From contig JABXGV010000148.1 of the NCBI GenBank assembly GCA_016550485.1, positions 1-5,034 of the forward strand: DNA of 5,034 nt, given 5' to 3'. The first letter of the stretch is position 1. Each line of letters opens with the position of its first letter. The position numbers and the translations under genes were made by a program. Below are positions 1 through 5,034 of this stretch, in pieces. The notes under the pieces were generated by a model that saw only the letters and a program-made list of their open reading frames with translations, was not told where the DNA came from and made no database searches. Source of the stretch: an archaeon (GTDB taxonomy: Archaea > Asgardarchaeota > Hermodarchaeia > Hermodarchaeales > Hermodarchaeaceae).

Positions 1-221
1 GGGAAAAAGCGAGAGCCCATCAATTCAGCAAGTAGCGCGGTTGCTGTTGCGAGCACGAGGACTACTCCAAGAGGAACAAGGGTAAGGACAAGCGAGGAGA
101 TGATTAGAAAGACCATCGCGCCGAGATAGGAGAGATAGACTTGAACAGCACCGAAAATCGCCATTGCTAGGATAAGGAGAGCACCATCATCTAATTTTTT
201 CCAGTAAAATACCGGTGACAT
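1..221 (-). CDS. Partial membrane protein, N-terminal 73 residues, family unknown
   Basis: This open frame starts at an ATG (219-221, minus strand) and runs off the left edge without a stop, so only the N-terminus is visible. The start is supported by a strong Shine-Dalgarno sequence, GGAGGG, at 229-234, 7 nt upstream. The peptide begins with a short polar stretch (MSPVFYWKKLDDG). A hydrophobic segment follows at about residues 14-33, then a longer hydrophobic stretch at about 35-66, which is enough for one long or two short membrane passes. Only a few charged residues are present, mostly at the start. It reads as a small integral membrane protein or the first part of a larger one. I do not recognise the family and assign no function. 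It lies 98 nt downstream of the tRNA-Ala on the same strand. That gap contains an AT-rich TTAATA (279-284) that might be its own promoter, but this is weak. Confidence 0.7.
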   Translation of the reverse strand, partial: MSPVFYWKKLDDGALLILAMAIFGAVQVYLSYLGAMVFLIISSLVLTLVPLGVVLVLATATALLAELMGSRFF

Positions 222-228
222 ACAAAAA

Positions 229-234
229 CCCTCC
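229..234 (-). promoter_or_regulatory. Shine-Dalgarno site (GGAGGG) for the left-edge membrane protein
   Basis: GGAGGG on the minus strand lies 7 nt before the ATG at 221. It is complementary to the anti-Shine-Dalgarno core of archaeal 16S rRNA. It is the main evidence that the frame at the left edge is a real gene start. Confidence 0.7.
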
Positions 235-319
235 AAGCGGGCTCGTTAGTGTTGCGCCATTGGGATGACATAGTAGGTATTAATGTTTTTGTGTCCACCA
301 CAGACAACCGAGAGGAGAA

Positions 320-426
<107 letters not shown>

Positions 427-437
427 ACAGAAGGAGA

Positions 438-623
438 TTAGACGAGGCGGGTTCGCGTGTAGTCTTTGCGTGCCCAGCTGTATTTCCGGATGCGGCTTGA
501 GACTCCAAAGCCACAGGCAGCGCATCGTTTCTTCCTGACGTGGTAGGATCGGCGTCCGCAGCGCCGACAGCGAATGTGCGTCTTCTTGTTCTTTTTACCA
601 AAGGCGGGTGTTCCTTTACCCAT
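438..623 (-). CDS. rpl37e: 50S ribosomal protein eL37
   Basis: This 61-residue basic protein has the normal length for archaeal eL37 (L37e), a zinc-binding protein of the large ribosomal subunit shared by archaea and eukaryotes and absent from bacteria. It starts MGKGTPAFGKKNKKTH, typical of the family. The four zinc-ligand cysteines are C19-x2-C22 and C34-x2-C37. The C-terminal half (SSRIRKYSWARK) is rich in arginine and lysine and is expected to lie along 23S rRNA. The start is an ATG 6 nt after the LSm stop. A GTGAT at 629-633 matches part of the extended Shine-Dalgarno GGAGGUGAU and overlaps that stop, which suggests translational coupling. LSm followed by eL37 is a common archaeal gene pair. 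The tRNA-Ala follows 11 nt after its stop. Nothing in the protein looks abnormal. Confidence 0.97.
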   Translation of the reverse strand: MGKGTPAFGKKNKKTHIRCRRCGRRSYHVRKKRCAACGFGVSSRIRKYSWARKDYTRTRLV

Positions 624-629
624 TGTTCA

Positions 630-890
630 TCACTTGTTCTTTTTCTCTGCTTTTTTATTAGGGGATTTTCCGGAAGGCGAAAGGAGGATGACGTTATCTC
701 CACGAAGAATCACGGTCCCCAGCTCTTGGGGGGGTTGTTCACTGAGGTCTTCAGCATCATCGAGGATGAGGTTCAGATGCTGATCGTATCCGCGGAGACG
801 TCCACGTAGTTCTCTGTCACCTTTCAGTTTCACAAGGACTTGTGAATTAAGCGACCGACCAAGTAAATCCATAGGACGATGTTCTGACAC
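630..890 (-). CDS. Sm-like archaeal RNA-binding protein (LSm)
   Basis: An 86-residue LSm protein, the archaeal relative of eukaryotic Sm/LSm proteins and bacterial Hfq. These form a ring, usually a heptamer in archaea, that binds U-rich single-stranded RNA and acts in RNA stability and processing. The Sm1 motif spans about residues 16-48 and carries D36-x-H38-x-N40, the usual uridine-pocket residues. The Sm2 motif (about 58-71) carries R63-G64-D65-N66. The tail after residue 74 is lysine-rich (KKAEKKNK) and probably flexible. The GTG start at 890 is chosen because AGGAG lies 8 nt upstream and because archaeal LSm proteins usually have a short lead ending in RP-(L/M)-D before the first helix, here HRPMDLLGRSLN. 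An ATG at codon 7 (872) would cut this lead. It is the first gene of the leftward group and reads straight into eL37. Confidence 0.95.
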   Translation of the reverse strand: MSEHRPMDLLGRSLNSQVLVKLKGDRELRGRLRGYDQHLNLILDDAEDLSEQPPQELGTVILRGDNVILLSPSGKSPNKKAEKKNK

Positions 891-979
891 AGCTCAAGCT
901 CCTGCCTGCTAATTGCAGTTGGCATGCCTAAGAGACCTTAAAAAAGTTTGCTACTCATTTAGAGAAATGGTGCAAGGTT
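891..979. promoter_or_regulatory. Divergent promoter region between LSm and the PUA protein
   Basis: This 89-nt gap separates the starts of two outward-facing gene groups. The most AT-rich core is CTTAAAAAAG at 937-946, nearly its own complement (CTTTTTTAAG), so it could act as a TATA box for either strand. A TATA centre near 941 predicts rightward transcription starting near 967, giving a leader of about 13 nt that still includes GGTG (969-972) before the ATG at 980. Leftward it predicts a start near 915, with a leader of about 25 nt that includes AGGAG (899-903) before the GTG at 890. The geometry fits both directions, but the element is a poor match to a consensus TATA box and no start site is known. 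Confidence 0.4.
899..903 (-). promoter_or_regulatory. Shine-Dalgarno site (AGGAG) fixing the LSm GTG start
   Basis: AGGAG on the minus strand is 8 nt upstream of the GTG at 890. The alternative ATG at 872 has no comparable site at the right distance. This favours the GTG start. Confidence 0.6.
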
Positions 980-1498
980 ATGCGTATTAAACACCGGACC
1001 CAACTTCGGACAAAAGAGCTTCGACAACTTTTAGAAAAGCTCGAAGAACAGCCCAGCCTCATCCATCGAGTACTACGCGATTCATCTTCTAGGAAAGTAT
1101 CGGTTGAGCGTTTCATCTTGGAAGATAAATCTCAGTTGTACTTTGTTGACGGCGAATTATGGCTTTTCACCCTGCAAACCCAGTTGATCCCTGGATTACC
1201 AGCCCTAATCGCTGACAATGTGCAACTCCCTCAAGTAGTAGTTGACATGGGTGCGGTACCACACATTGCAAATGGAGCCGATGTTATGGCACCCGGAATC
1301 GTGAGTGTGAACAACCAGCTTGAAGTTGGGAATTTATCTGTCGTCATCGATCAGAAGAACCGTGTACCTATTGCGGTTGGTCGCATGCTTCTTTCGCCTG
1401 AAGGTATTTTGGCATCAAAAAAAGGGCGCGCCCTCGAAACGCTCCATTACGTGGGTGACCAGGTATGGAAGCTAGCTAAGGAGCTCTCGGAGGGGTAG
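980..1498 (+). CDS. PUA-domain RNA-binding protein of the MCT-1/Tma20 type
   Basis: A 172-residue protein with two parts. The N-terminal domain (about 1-75) is basic at its start, has a helical segment (TKELRQLLEKLEEQ) and resembles the pre-PUA module of archaeal and eukaryotic MCT-1/Tma20 proteins. The C-terminal PUA domain (about 82-160) has the signature VVDMGAVPHIANGADVMAPGI (88-107), then VGNLSVVIDQ and VPIAVGRMLLS, ending in the conserved stretch GRALETLHYVGDQVWKL. PUA domains bind structured RNA, often tRNA. The eukaryotic relatives MCTS1/Tma20 act with DENR in 40S recycling and translation re-initiation. The exact role of the archaeal proteins is not established, so a translation role is inferred. 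The start is an ATG with GGTG 7 nt upstream, and the length is usual for the family. It is the first gene of the rightward group, 65 nt before SepF. Confidence 0.88.
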   Translation: MRIKHRTQLRTKELRQLLEKLEEQPSLIHRVLRDSSSRKVSVERFILEDKSQLYFVDGELWLFTLQTQLIPGLPALIADNVQLPQVVVDMGAVPHIANGADVMAPGIVSVNNQLEVGNLSVVIDQKNRVPIAVGRMLLSPEGILASKKGRALETLHYVGDQVWKLAKELSEG

Positions 1499-1548
1499 GG
1501 CGAAGGATTTTTACAGTTCTCATTTCATCCTTGAGTTGTAGAATTGTC

Positions 1549-1553
1549 GGAGG
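1549..1553 (+). promoter_or_regulatory. Shine-Dalgarno site (GGAGG) fixing the SepF TTG start
   Basis: GGAGG lies 10 nt before the TTG at 1564. An ATG directly after it (1554-1556) is in another frame and reaches a stop after seven codons, so it cannot start SepF. In the SepF frame a TGA lies just upstream (1555-1557), and the next in-frame ATG is codon 31, at the edge of the conserved core. Together these point to the TTG. Confidence 0.6.
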
Positions 1554-1563
1554 ATGATTCGGT

Positions 1564-1947
1564 TTGAGTCGATTTAGACGAAAAAAGAAAGACAAAGACA
1601 CCCATGCTGATTCCAAAGAAGCAGCACCTAGTACTAGTATCGAAGCTGCCTCGATGTTTGTCCGATTTATGGAGCTTACAGGTTTAATGGATGTTACTCC
1701 CATTTCTGAGGAAGTTAGGAAAGGGAACATGGTGGTCATGGATGTTTCCCCCCTCGTTCAGCAGGGCACAGAATCACAGCTGCAATTGAGACGAGCCGTA
1801 GAACAGCTTCGAGCAGTCTGTATTAGCGTAGACGGAGACATTGGACAGCTAGGTAACCGCTATATCATCCTGACCCCCACCCGGGTGAAGATTTTTCGGG
1901 AACCCCACTCTGATGAGACATCGCTTCCCCCCTCGACGACCGAGTAG
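1564..1947 (+). CDS. sepF: Archaeal SepF-like cell division protein
   Basis: A 127-residue protein of the SepF/DUF552 family. SepF links the FtsZ ring to the membrane in Gram-positive bacteria, cyanobacteria and most FtsZ-bearing archaea. The core (about 36-112) reads as expected: a strand and helix around MELTGLMDVTPISEEVRKGN, the strand VVMDVSPL, a helix (ESQLQLRRAVEQLRAV), then VDGDIGQLGNRYIILTPTRVKI, whose glycines (G91, G97) and final strand are characteristic. Residues 1-25 are polar and strongly basic (SRFRRKKKDKD) and then rich in Ala, Ser and Glu. I see no clear amphipathic helix of the kind that usually anchors SepF. The C-terminus adds about 15 polar residues (SDETSLPPSTTE). Translation probably starts at TTG, supported by a GGAGG site. 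The Trm5 gene begins 9 nt after the stop, so the two are likely co-transcribed. No FtsZ gene is in the window. Confidence 0.88.
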   Translation: MSRFRRKKKDKDTHADSKEAAPSTSIEAASMFVRFMELTGLMDVTPISEEVRKGNMVVMDVSPLVQQGTESQLQLRRAVEQLRAVCISVDGDIGQLGNRYIILTPTRVKIFREPHSDETSLPPSTTE

Positions 1948-1956
1948 GCCAAAGCC

Positions 1957-3039
1957 ATGAAAAAAGTCTGCATCCAAGTTGACCGAACCCTCGGCGAACA
2001 GTTTCGCCAATTCTTGGTTGACCATGACCTCTTCGACCCAACATTTCCTATCACGAAAACGGGAACCCACCTTTACTTTCCCCTTCTCCGCAAGCTGACG
2101 GCACAAGAGCTAGCTATAGTGTCTCAAGAAATCGGTTCTTACAAGCAACTCGAAAGGGATCTCGAACCCCTACCAACAAAACCATCTGACCTTAGTGCAG
2201 CGTTAGAAGGCATTCTCCCCAAGGAATTACATGAGTGGCTACCCCACTCCTTTGATATAATTGGTGAGATTGCCGTTGTCGAATTACACGAGGCCCTGAA
2301 GGCATATGTTACCCGAATCGGCGAAGCAATTATGGTGGTGAATTCTCGAGTACACACGGTGTACGCTAAGGAAGGAGGCGTTAAGGGTGTGCATCGACTT
2401 CGCCCACTCCGCTTGATAGCCGGGAAGGATCAAAGAGTGACAGTTCATACTGAATATGGGGTTAAACTTGCTATCGATGTCACTCGAACGTACTTTAGCC
2501 CGCGGTTAGGAACAGAACATAACCGTGTTACTGGTTTGATACAACCAGGCGAAGTCATTGTAGACATGTTTACTGGAGTAGGCCCCTTTGCGCTCCTAGC
2601 GGCAAAGCGCCAAAATGTTCATGTCTATGCCATCGACATCAATCCTCAAGCTATCCAATGTTTACGAAGAAGTCTCGAACTCAACCGACTGGTAGGGAAA
2701 ATTACACCACTGGTCGGTGATACCCGTACTATTATTGACAACCAGTTAACAGGAAAAGCCGACCGCGTAATTATGAATCTACCCAATTACGCATTTTCCT
2801 TTCTCGACGCTGCGGCGAAAGCACTGAAACGAGGGGGAGGAGTCATCCATTTCTATGGTATCACAACAGAGTCCCAACCCCAGACTACCCTTGAAACCCA
2901 GGTACTGGAACAGCTAGCCGAGTATGGATTAAAAGCTAAAATAACTACAGTTCGGGTGGTTCGTCCTGCTGCACCCCATGAGGAACAGGTTGTCCTCGAC
3001 CTTCAAGTAGTTCCAAGAAAAAGAACCAGTGTCACTTGA
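1957..3039 (+). CDS. trm5: tRNA (guanine37-N1)-methyltransferase Trm5
   Basis: A 360-residue class I SAM-dependent methyltransferase that makes m1G37, next to the anticodon, to prevent +1 frameshifting. The N-terminus (KKVCIQVDRTLGEQFRQFLVDHDL, then THLYFPL) resembles the D1 domain, which checks the tRNA elbow, and the length fits the archaeal Trm5 family. D2 (about 85-180) includes LPHSFDIIGEIAVVEL and the NSRVHTVYAKEGGVKGVHR block. The Rossmann domain starts after YFSPRLGTEHNRV. E187 there matches the family's proposed general base. The SAM motif is VDMFTGVGPFALLAAK (about 202-217), the acidic strand is AIDINPQA (D227), and the NLP motif is NLPNYAF (274-280). The gene begins 9 nt after sepF with no clear Shine-Dalgarno site, suggesting coupling. 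Its last 37 nt overlap the antisense DUF371 gene. The local tRNA-Ala has A37, so it is not an expected substrate. Confidence 0.95.
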   Translation: MKKVCIQVDRTLGEQFRQFLVDHDLFDPTFPITKTGTHLYFPLLRKLTAQELAIVSQEIGSYKQLERDLEPLPTKPSDLSAALEGILPKELHEWLPHSFDIIGEIAVVELHEALKAYVTRIGEAIMVVNSRVHTVYAKEGGVKGVHRLRPLRLIAGKDQRVTVHTEYGVKLAIDVTRTYFSPRLGTEHNRVTGLIQPGEVIVDMFTGVGPFALLAAKRQNVHVYAIDINPQAIQCLRRSLELNRLVGKITPLVGDTRTIIDNQLTGKADRVIMNLPNYAFSFLDAAAKALKRGGGVIHFYGITTESQPQTTLETQVLEQLAEYGLKAKITTVRVVRPAAPHEEQVVLDLQVVPRKRTSVT

Positions 3040-3449
3040 AGAGTACTGTCAGGTTGTTGCAGTGATTCGATTAATCGACGATTGAGATCTCTGGCAGCTT
3101 TGTTACAACGTATAGCAATAGTTCGGTCGTCCACGTAATCGCTTGTGCGCCACACTAGCGAGGTTGGAGATTGTAAGATTAATTGTGGAGAACCATAACC
3201 TTGGATACACTCAGTTATTGGTCCGTTTGAGAGATAAGTGAGAAGATGGGATTTAGGGTGTCGTAGTGCATCTCCGAGGAGTGAGTTAATTTGCTGTGCA
3301 CTGTGCGAAGCATTGACACCGATGATACAGTCCCCTTGCAAAGAAAGGTCCGGCGCCATTGTCACTTCAAATGTGGATTTATGAGTAGCTTGGATGTTGG
3401 GATGGCCGGTAGCTGTAAATGTGAATCGGTTCGCTTCGGTAAGAACCAT
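3003..3449 (-). CDS. DUF371 family protein, function unknown
   Basis: A 148-residue protein that I recognise as DUF371, a conserved archaeal family without an assigned function. Family hallmarks are the GHPNI block (15-19), ATHKSTFEVT (21-30) and GDCIIGVNAS (39-48), near the N-terminus. The rest alternates short strands and polar loops (SLLGDALRHPKSHLLTYL, YGSPQLILQSP, LVWRTSDYVDDRTIAIRCNKAARDLNRRLIESL). There is no signal peptide or membrane segment, so it is probably cytoplasmic. The start is ATG at 3449, six codons before the conserved RFTFTATGHPNI stretch. No Shine-Dalgarno site is visible upstream, which would fit a leaderless transcript. The 3' end runs 37 nt into trm5 on the opposite strand, so the two mRNAs have complementary tails. 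It shares a 54-nt divergent gap with pcm. It may be part of RNA or translation biology by association, but that is only context. Confidence 0.85.
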   Translation of the reverse strand: MVLTEANRFTFTATGHPNIQATHKSTFEVTMAPDLSLQGDCIIGVNASHSAQQINSLLGDALRHPKSHLLTYLSNGPITECIQGYGSPQLILQSPTSLVWRTSDYVDDRTIAIRCNKAARDLNRRLIESLQQPDSTLQVTLVLFLGTT

Positions 3450-3503
3450 AGGGGATTATTTAGTAGGGCGGGTACAAATAGTTTCAAATAACGGGTATGA
3501 TAT
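3450..3503. promoter_or_regulatory. Short divergent gap between DUF371 and pcm, likely two promoters
   Basis: This 54-nt gap lies between two outward-facing starts and has no good Shine-Dalgarno site for either gene. The AT-rich block at about 3473-3491 contains CAAATA twice (3475-3480 and 3485-3490). It is centred about 25 nt from the pcm GTG and about 30 nt from the DUF371 ATG, which is where a TATA box would lie for leaderless or nearly leaderless transcripts. The arrangement is suggestive, but there is no strong consensus match. Confidence 0.35.
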
Positions 3504-4202
3504 GTGGGTGATTACACGTCTCCAGATAACGTGAAGGCAAATCTCGATCAAAAAGAGAGAACTCTTAGACGATTAACCGCTTCACGTACAGTGAAAAAGG
3601 CTGAGACGATACGCGCATATCGAATGGTCCCTCGAGAACTATTTTTGCCTAACCATCTTGTTCGAGATGCATATATTGATACACCATTACCCATTGGCGA
3701 GGGGCAGACCATATCTGCTATTCATATGTGTTTAATCTACCTTGAATTGCTAGATCTGAAAGAAGGCTTGAAGGTATTAGAGATTGGGGGCGGGTCTGGG
3801 TATCACGCAGCATTAGTGGCTGAAGTCGTCTCCCCCACGGAACACCCCCCATCTGGTCATGTTTTCACAGTTGAACGAAAACCTTCGCTGGTTGAGTTCG
3901 CTAAGGAAAATCTGGAGAAAGCTGGATATAGTGACCGAGTGACCGTAATCGAGGCAGACGGAACGCTCGGGTTACCAAGTGAAGCCCCCTTTGACCGCAT
4001 CATGGTAGCTGCAGCGGCACCACATATCCCTCAACCCTTAATTGATCAATTGAAACCGGGTGGAAAATTACTCATTCCCGTAGGGAAACAGCAATTTTGG
4101 CAGGAGTTAACCCTGGTCTCTAAGACGGAAAAGGAGAAGATCAAAACTCGTCGCGAAATGTCGGTGGCGTTTGTACCATTAATTGGGAAAGAGGGCTGGT
4201 AG
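3504..4202 (+). CDS. pcm: Protein-L-isoaspartate O-methyltransferase
   Basis: A 232-residue SAM-dependent enzyme that methylates L-isoaspartyl residues in damaged proteins, the first step in their repair in the cytosol. The N-terminal helix region ends in the family signature YRMVPRELFLPNHLVRDAY (39-57). The substrate-side motif is PIGEGQTISAIHM (63-75), with the conserved T69 and S71. The SAM motif I is VLEIGGGSGYHAALVAEV (91-108), followed by the acidic strand VFTVERK. Then come the VIEADGTLG block and the strand DRIMVAAAAPHIPQPLIDQLKPGGKLLIPVG, all in the normal order. The motif here has Ile (SAIHM) where many members have Pro. The length is slightly above the usual 205-220 because of about a dozen extra residues at the front. 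The GTG start is the first possible one after an in-frame TGA (3498-3500). A later GTG at codon 11 cannot be excluded. The stop is 2 nt from the opposing NSUN6-like gene's stop. Confidence 0.93.
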   Translation: MGDYTSPDNVKANLDQKERTLRRLTASRTVKKAETIRAYRMVPRELFLPNHLVRDAYIDTPLPIGEGQTISAIHMCLIYLELLDLKEGLKVLEIGGGSGYHAALVAEVVSPTEHPPSGHVFTVERKPSLVEFAKENLEKAGYSDRVTVIEADGTLGLPSEAPFDRIMVAAAAPHIPQPLIDQLKPGGKLLIPVGKQQFWQELTLVSKTEKEKIKTRREMSVAFVPLIGKEGW

Positions 4203-4204
4203 CC

Positions 4205-5034
4205 TTAAACCTTAGTTTCTGGTTTTCGAAGTTTTGCGATAAAATATCCTGGGAATCCGTGCTGGTCCGGATAAAATCGTTGGACACCATTTTTTACTGC
4301 AGAGTCTCCTGCTAGCCCTTTTGAGCCAAGAAAGGGTGTTTGGGGTTCAAGCGTTAGACTATAGGTGTCGGTGAGGTATTGGATGTTATGCTCGTTTTCT
4401 TCAATGGTGAGTGTGCAAGTTGAATACACTAAGTAGCCACCAGGGCGGAGGGCTGACACAGCGGAATCTAAGATCATGCGCTGATAAGACGCTGTGCTTT
4501 GTATTTGTATAAGGGTGGTTTCAGCATACAGTTGGGGTCGAACCCCAAGAGCGGTGCAAGGGGGATCAACAAGAACACGGTCTGCTTTAAGCGTGGGATT
4601 TTGAGCCACAAACTCCTTGGCTCTCCCAACGAAGGGAGCTAGGCAACTTATCCCGAGTCGGTTCGCTTCAGAGAGTAAGTGGTTTATTCGTCGCTCGGAG
4701 CGATCGACGGCGATCAGGCGACATTGATTTTTGACAAGTTGGGCAATATGTGTGCTTTTTCCGCCCGGTGCGGCACAAAAGTCGATGATGGTTTCGCCTT
4801 GTTGTGGATCGAGGATTGGGGCCACAAGCATTGCAGGAAGGGATTGAGAGTAGAAGAACCCGTCCTTGTAGGCTGCGAGATCCGAGATACTTGGCACGTT
4901 ATAATAAGAGTCAAGGATTTTCACAACCTGTCCGTGTTTTCTATGGGCGATTCTGGAACTATCATCACAGGCAATCCCACTACCCACGATATGCCCTTTT
5001 GGACTAATTACAGTGATGAGATCTCCTTTGGAGA
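4205..5034 (-). CDS. NSUN6-like tRNA (cytosine-5)-methyltransferase with PUA domain, 5' end cut by window
   Basis: The reading frame stays open to the right edge, so the N-terminus is missing. A GTG at 4987 is not the start: 15 more codons upstream (SKGDLITVISPKGHI) continue into a PUA-domain pattern, KGDLITVIS to GSGIACDDS to HGQVVKI. Next comes the m5C methyltransferase core, numbered here from that GTG. It has FYSQSLPAMLVAPILDPQQGE, SAM motif I DFCAAPGGKS (69-78), acidic D95 (AVDRS), motif IV DPPC (141-144) and motif VI STC (catalytic C191), as expected for the two-cysteine NOL1/NOP2/Sun mechanism. A PUA domain ahead of the core, together with GVRPQ after DPPC, matches NSUN6 rather than RsmB or NOP2. 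NSUN6 and its archaeal relatives methylate C72 in the tRNA acceptor stem, so tRNA C72 is the likely but unproven target. It converges on pcm with no room for a separate terminator. Confidence 0.92.
   Translation of the reverse strand, partial: SKGDLITVISPKGHIVGSGIACDDSSRIAHRKHGQVVKILDSYYNVPSISDLAAYKDGFFYSQSLPAMLVAPILDPQQGETIIDFCAAPGGKSTHIAQLVKNQCRLIAVDRSERRINHLLSEANRLGISCLAPFVGRAKEFVAQNPTLKADRVLVDPPCTALGVRPQLYAETTLIQIQSTASYQRMILDSAVSALRPGGYLVYSTCTLTIEENEHNIQYLTDTYSLTLEPQTPFLGSKGLAGDSAVKNGVQRFYPDQHGFPGYFIAKLRKPETKV

Noticed and set aside
540..809. Two plus-strand open frames opposite eL37 and LSm (540-809 and 574-783)
   Set aside because: They are antisense shadows of two conserved genes. Their translations show no recognisable pattern, and the hydrophobic runs come from lysine codons read in reverse.
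1503..1532. AAGGAT/ATCCTT inverted repeat after the PUA gene, as a terminator
   Set aside because: It has only 6 bp with an 18-nt loop and no T-run after it. The nearby TTTTT lies inside the loop. Too weak to call a terminator.
1554..1577. Seven-codon frame (ATG ... TAG) overlapping the SepF start, as a leader peptide
   Set aside because: The ATG abuts the GGAGG site with no spacing, so that site cannot serve it. It is more likely chance.
1476..1739. Minus-strand frame covering the gap before sepF
   Set aside because: Most of it is antisense to the SepF N-terminus, it has no Shine-Dalgarno site, and its composition matches no known family.
1849..2106. Minus-strand frames opposite the sepF-trm5 junction
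   Set aside because: Antisense shadows of two well-supported genes, with no family-like protein pattern.
3291..3491. Plus-strand frame opposite the DUF371 start
   Set aside because: It is antisense to the most conserved part of DUF371 and ends just before pcm. The DUF371 reading explains the sequence better.
4804..5007. Frames on both strands overlapping the NSUN6-like gene (4804-5007 plus, 4714-4914 minus)
   Set aside because: They overlap conserved PUA and methyltransferase motifs in the NSUN6 frame and encode low-complexity or unrelated peptides.

Overview
The window is from an archaeal chromosome. The evidence is an archaeal-type LSm gene paired with ribosomal protein eL37, a tRNA-Ala interrupted by an intron in a bulge-helix-bulge fold, an archaeal SepF, an archaeal/eukaryotic-type Trm5, a DUF371 protein and an NSUN6-like RNA methyltransferase with a PUA domain. 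Several starts are GTG or TTG. The phylum cannot be fixed from the sequence: a euryarchaeal or Asgard-like host would fit, but this is only an impression.

Layout. On the minus strand from about 890 down to 1 lie an LSm (Sm-like) gene, eL37, an intron-containing tRNA-Ala and the first 73 codons of a membrane protein that runs off the left edge. An 89-nt divergent gap (891-979) separates this group from a plus-strand group at 980-3039: a two-domain PUA protein of the MCT-1/Tma20 type, the cell division protein SepF, and tRNA m1G37 methyltransferase Trm5. A minus-strand DUF371 gene overlaps the end of Trm5 by 37 nt, tail to tail. A plus-strand protein-L-isoaspartate methyltransferase starts 54 nt beyond the DUF371 start. 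A minus-strand tRNA m5C methyltransferase converges on it, leaving 2 nt between their stop codons, and runs off the right edge.

The theme is translation and RNA metabolism: a ribosomal protein, an RNA chaperone, a tRNA, a PUA RNA-binding protein and two tRNA methyltransferases. A division gene (SepF) and a protein-repair gene (Pcm) sit among them. This is a housekeeping region. I see no mobile element, CRISPR array, toxin-antitoxin pair or defence island, and I do not claim a new system. The most interesting points are the tRNA-Ala intron, whose splice register decides whether the anticodon is GGC or UGC; the tRNA lying 11 nt downstream of the eL37 gene; a SepF with a polar, basic N-terminus in place of an obvious membrane-binding helix; and the uncharacterised DUF371 gene with its antisense tail.
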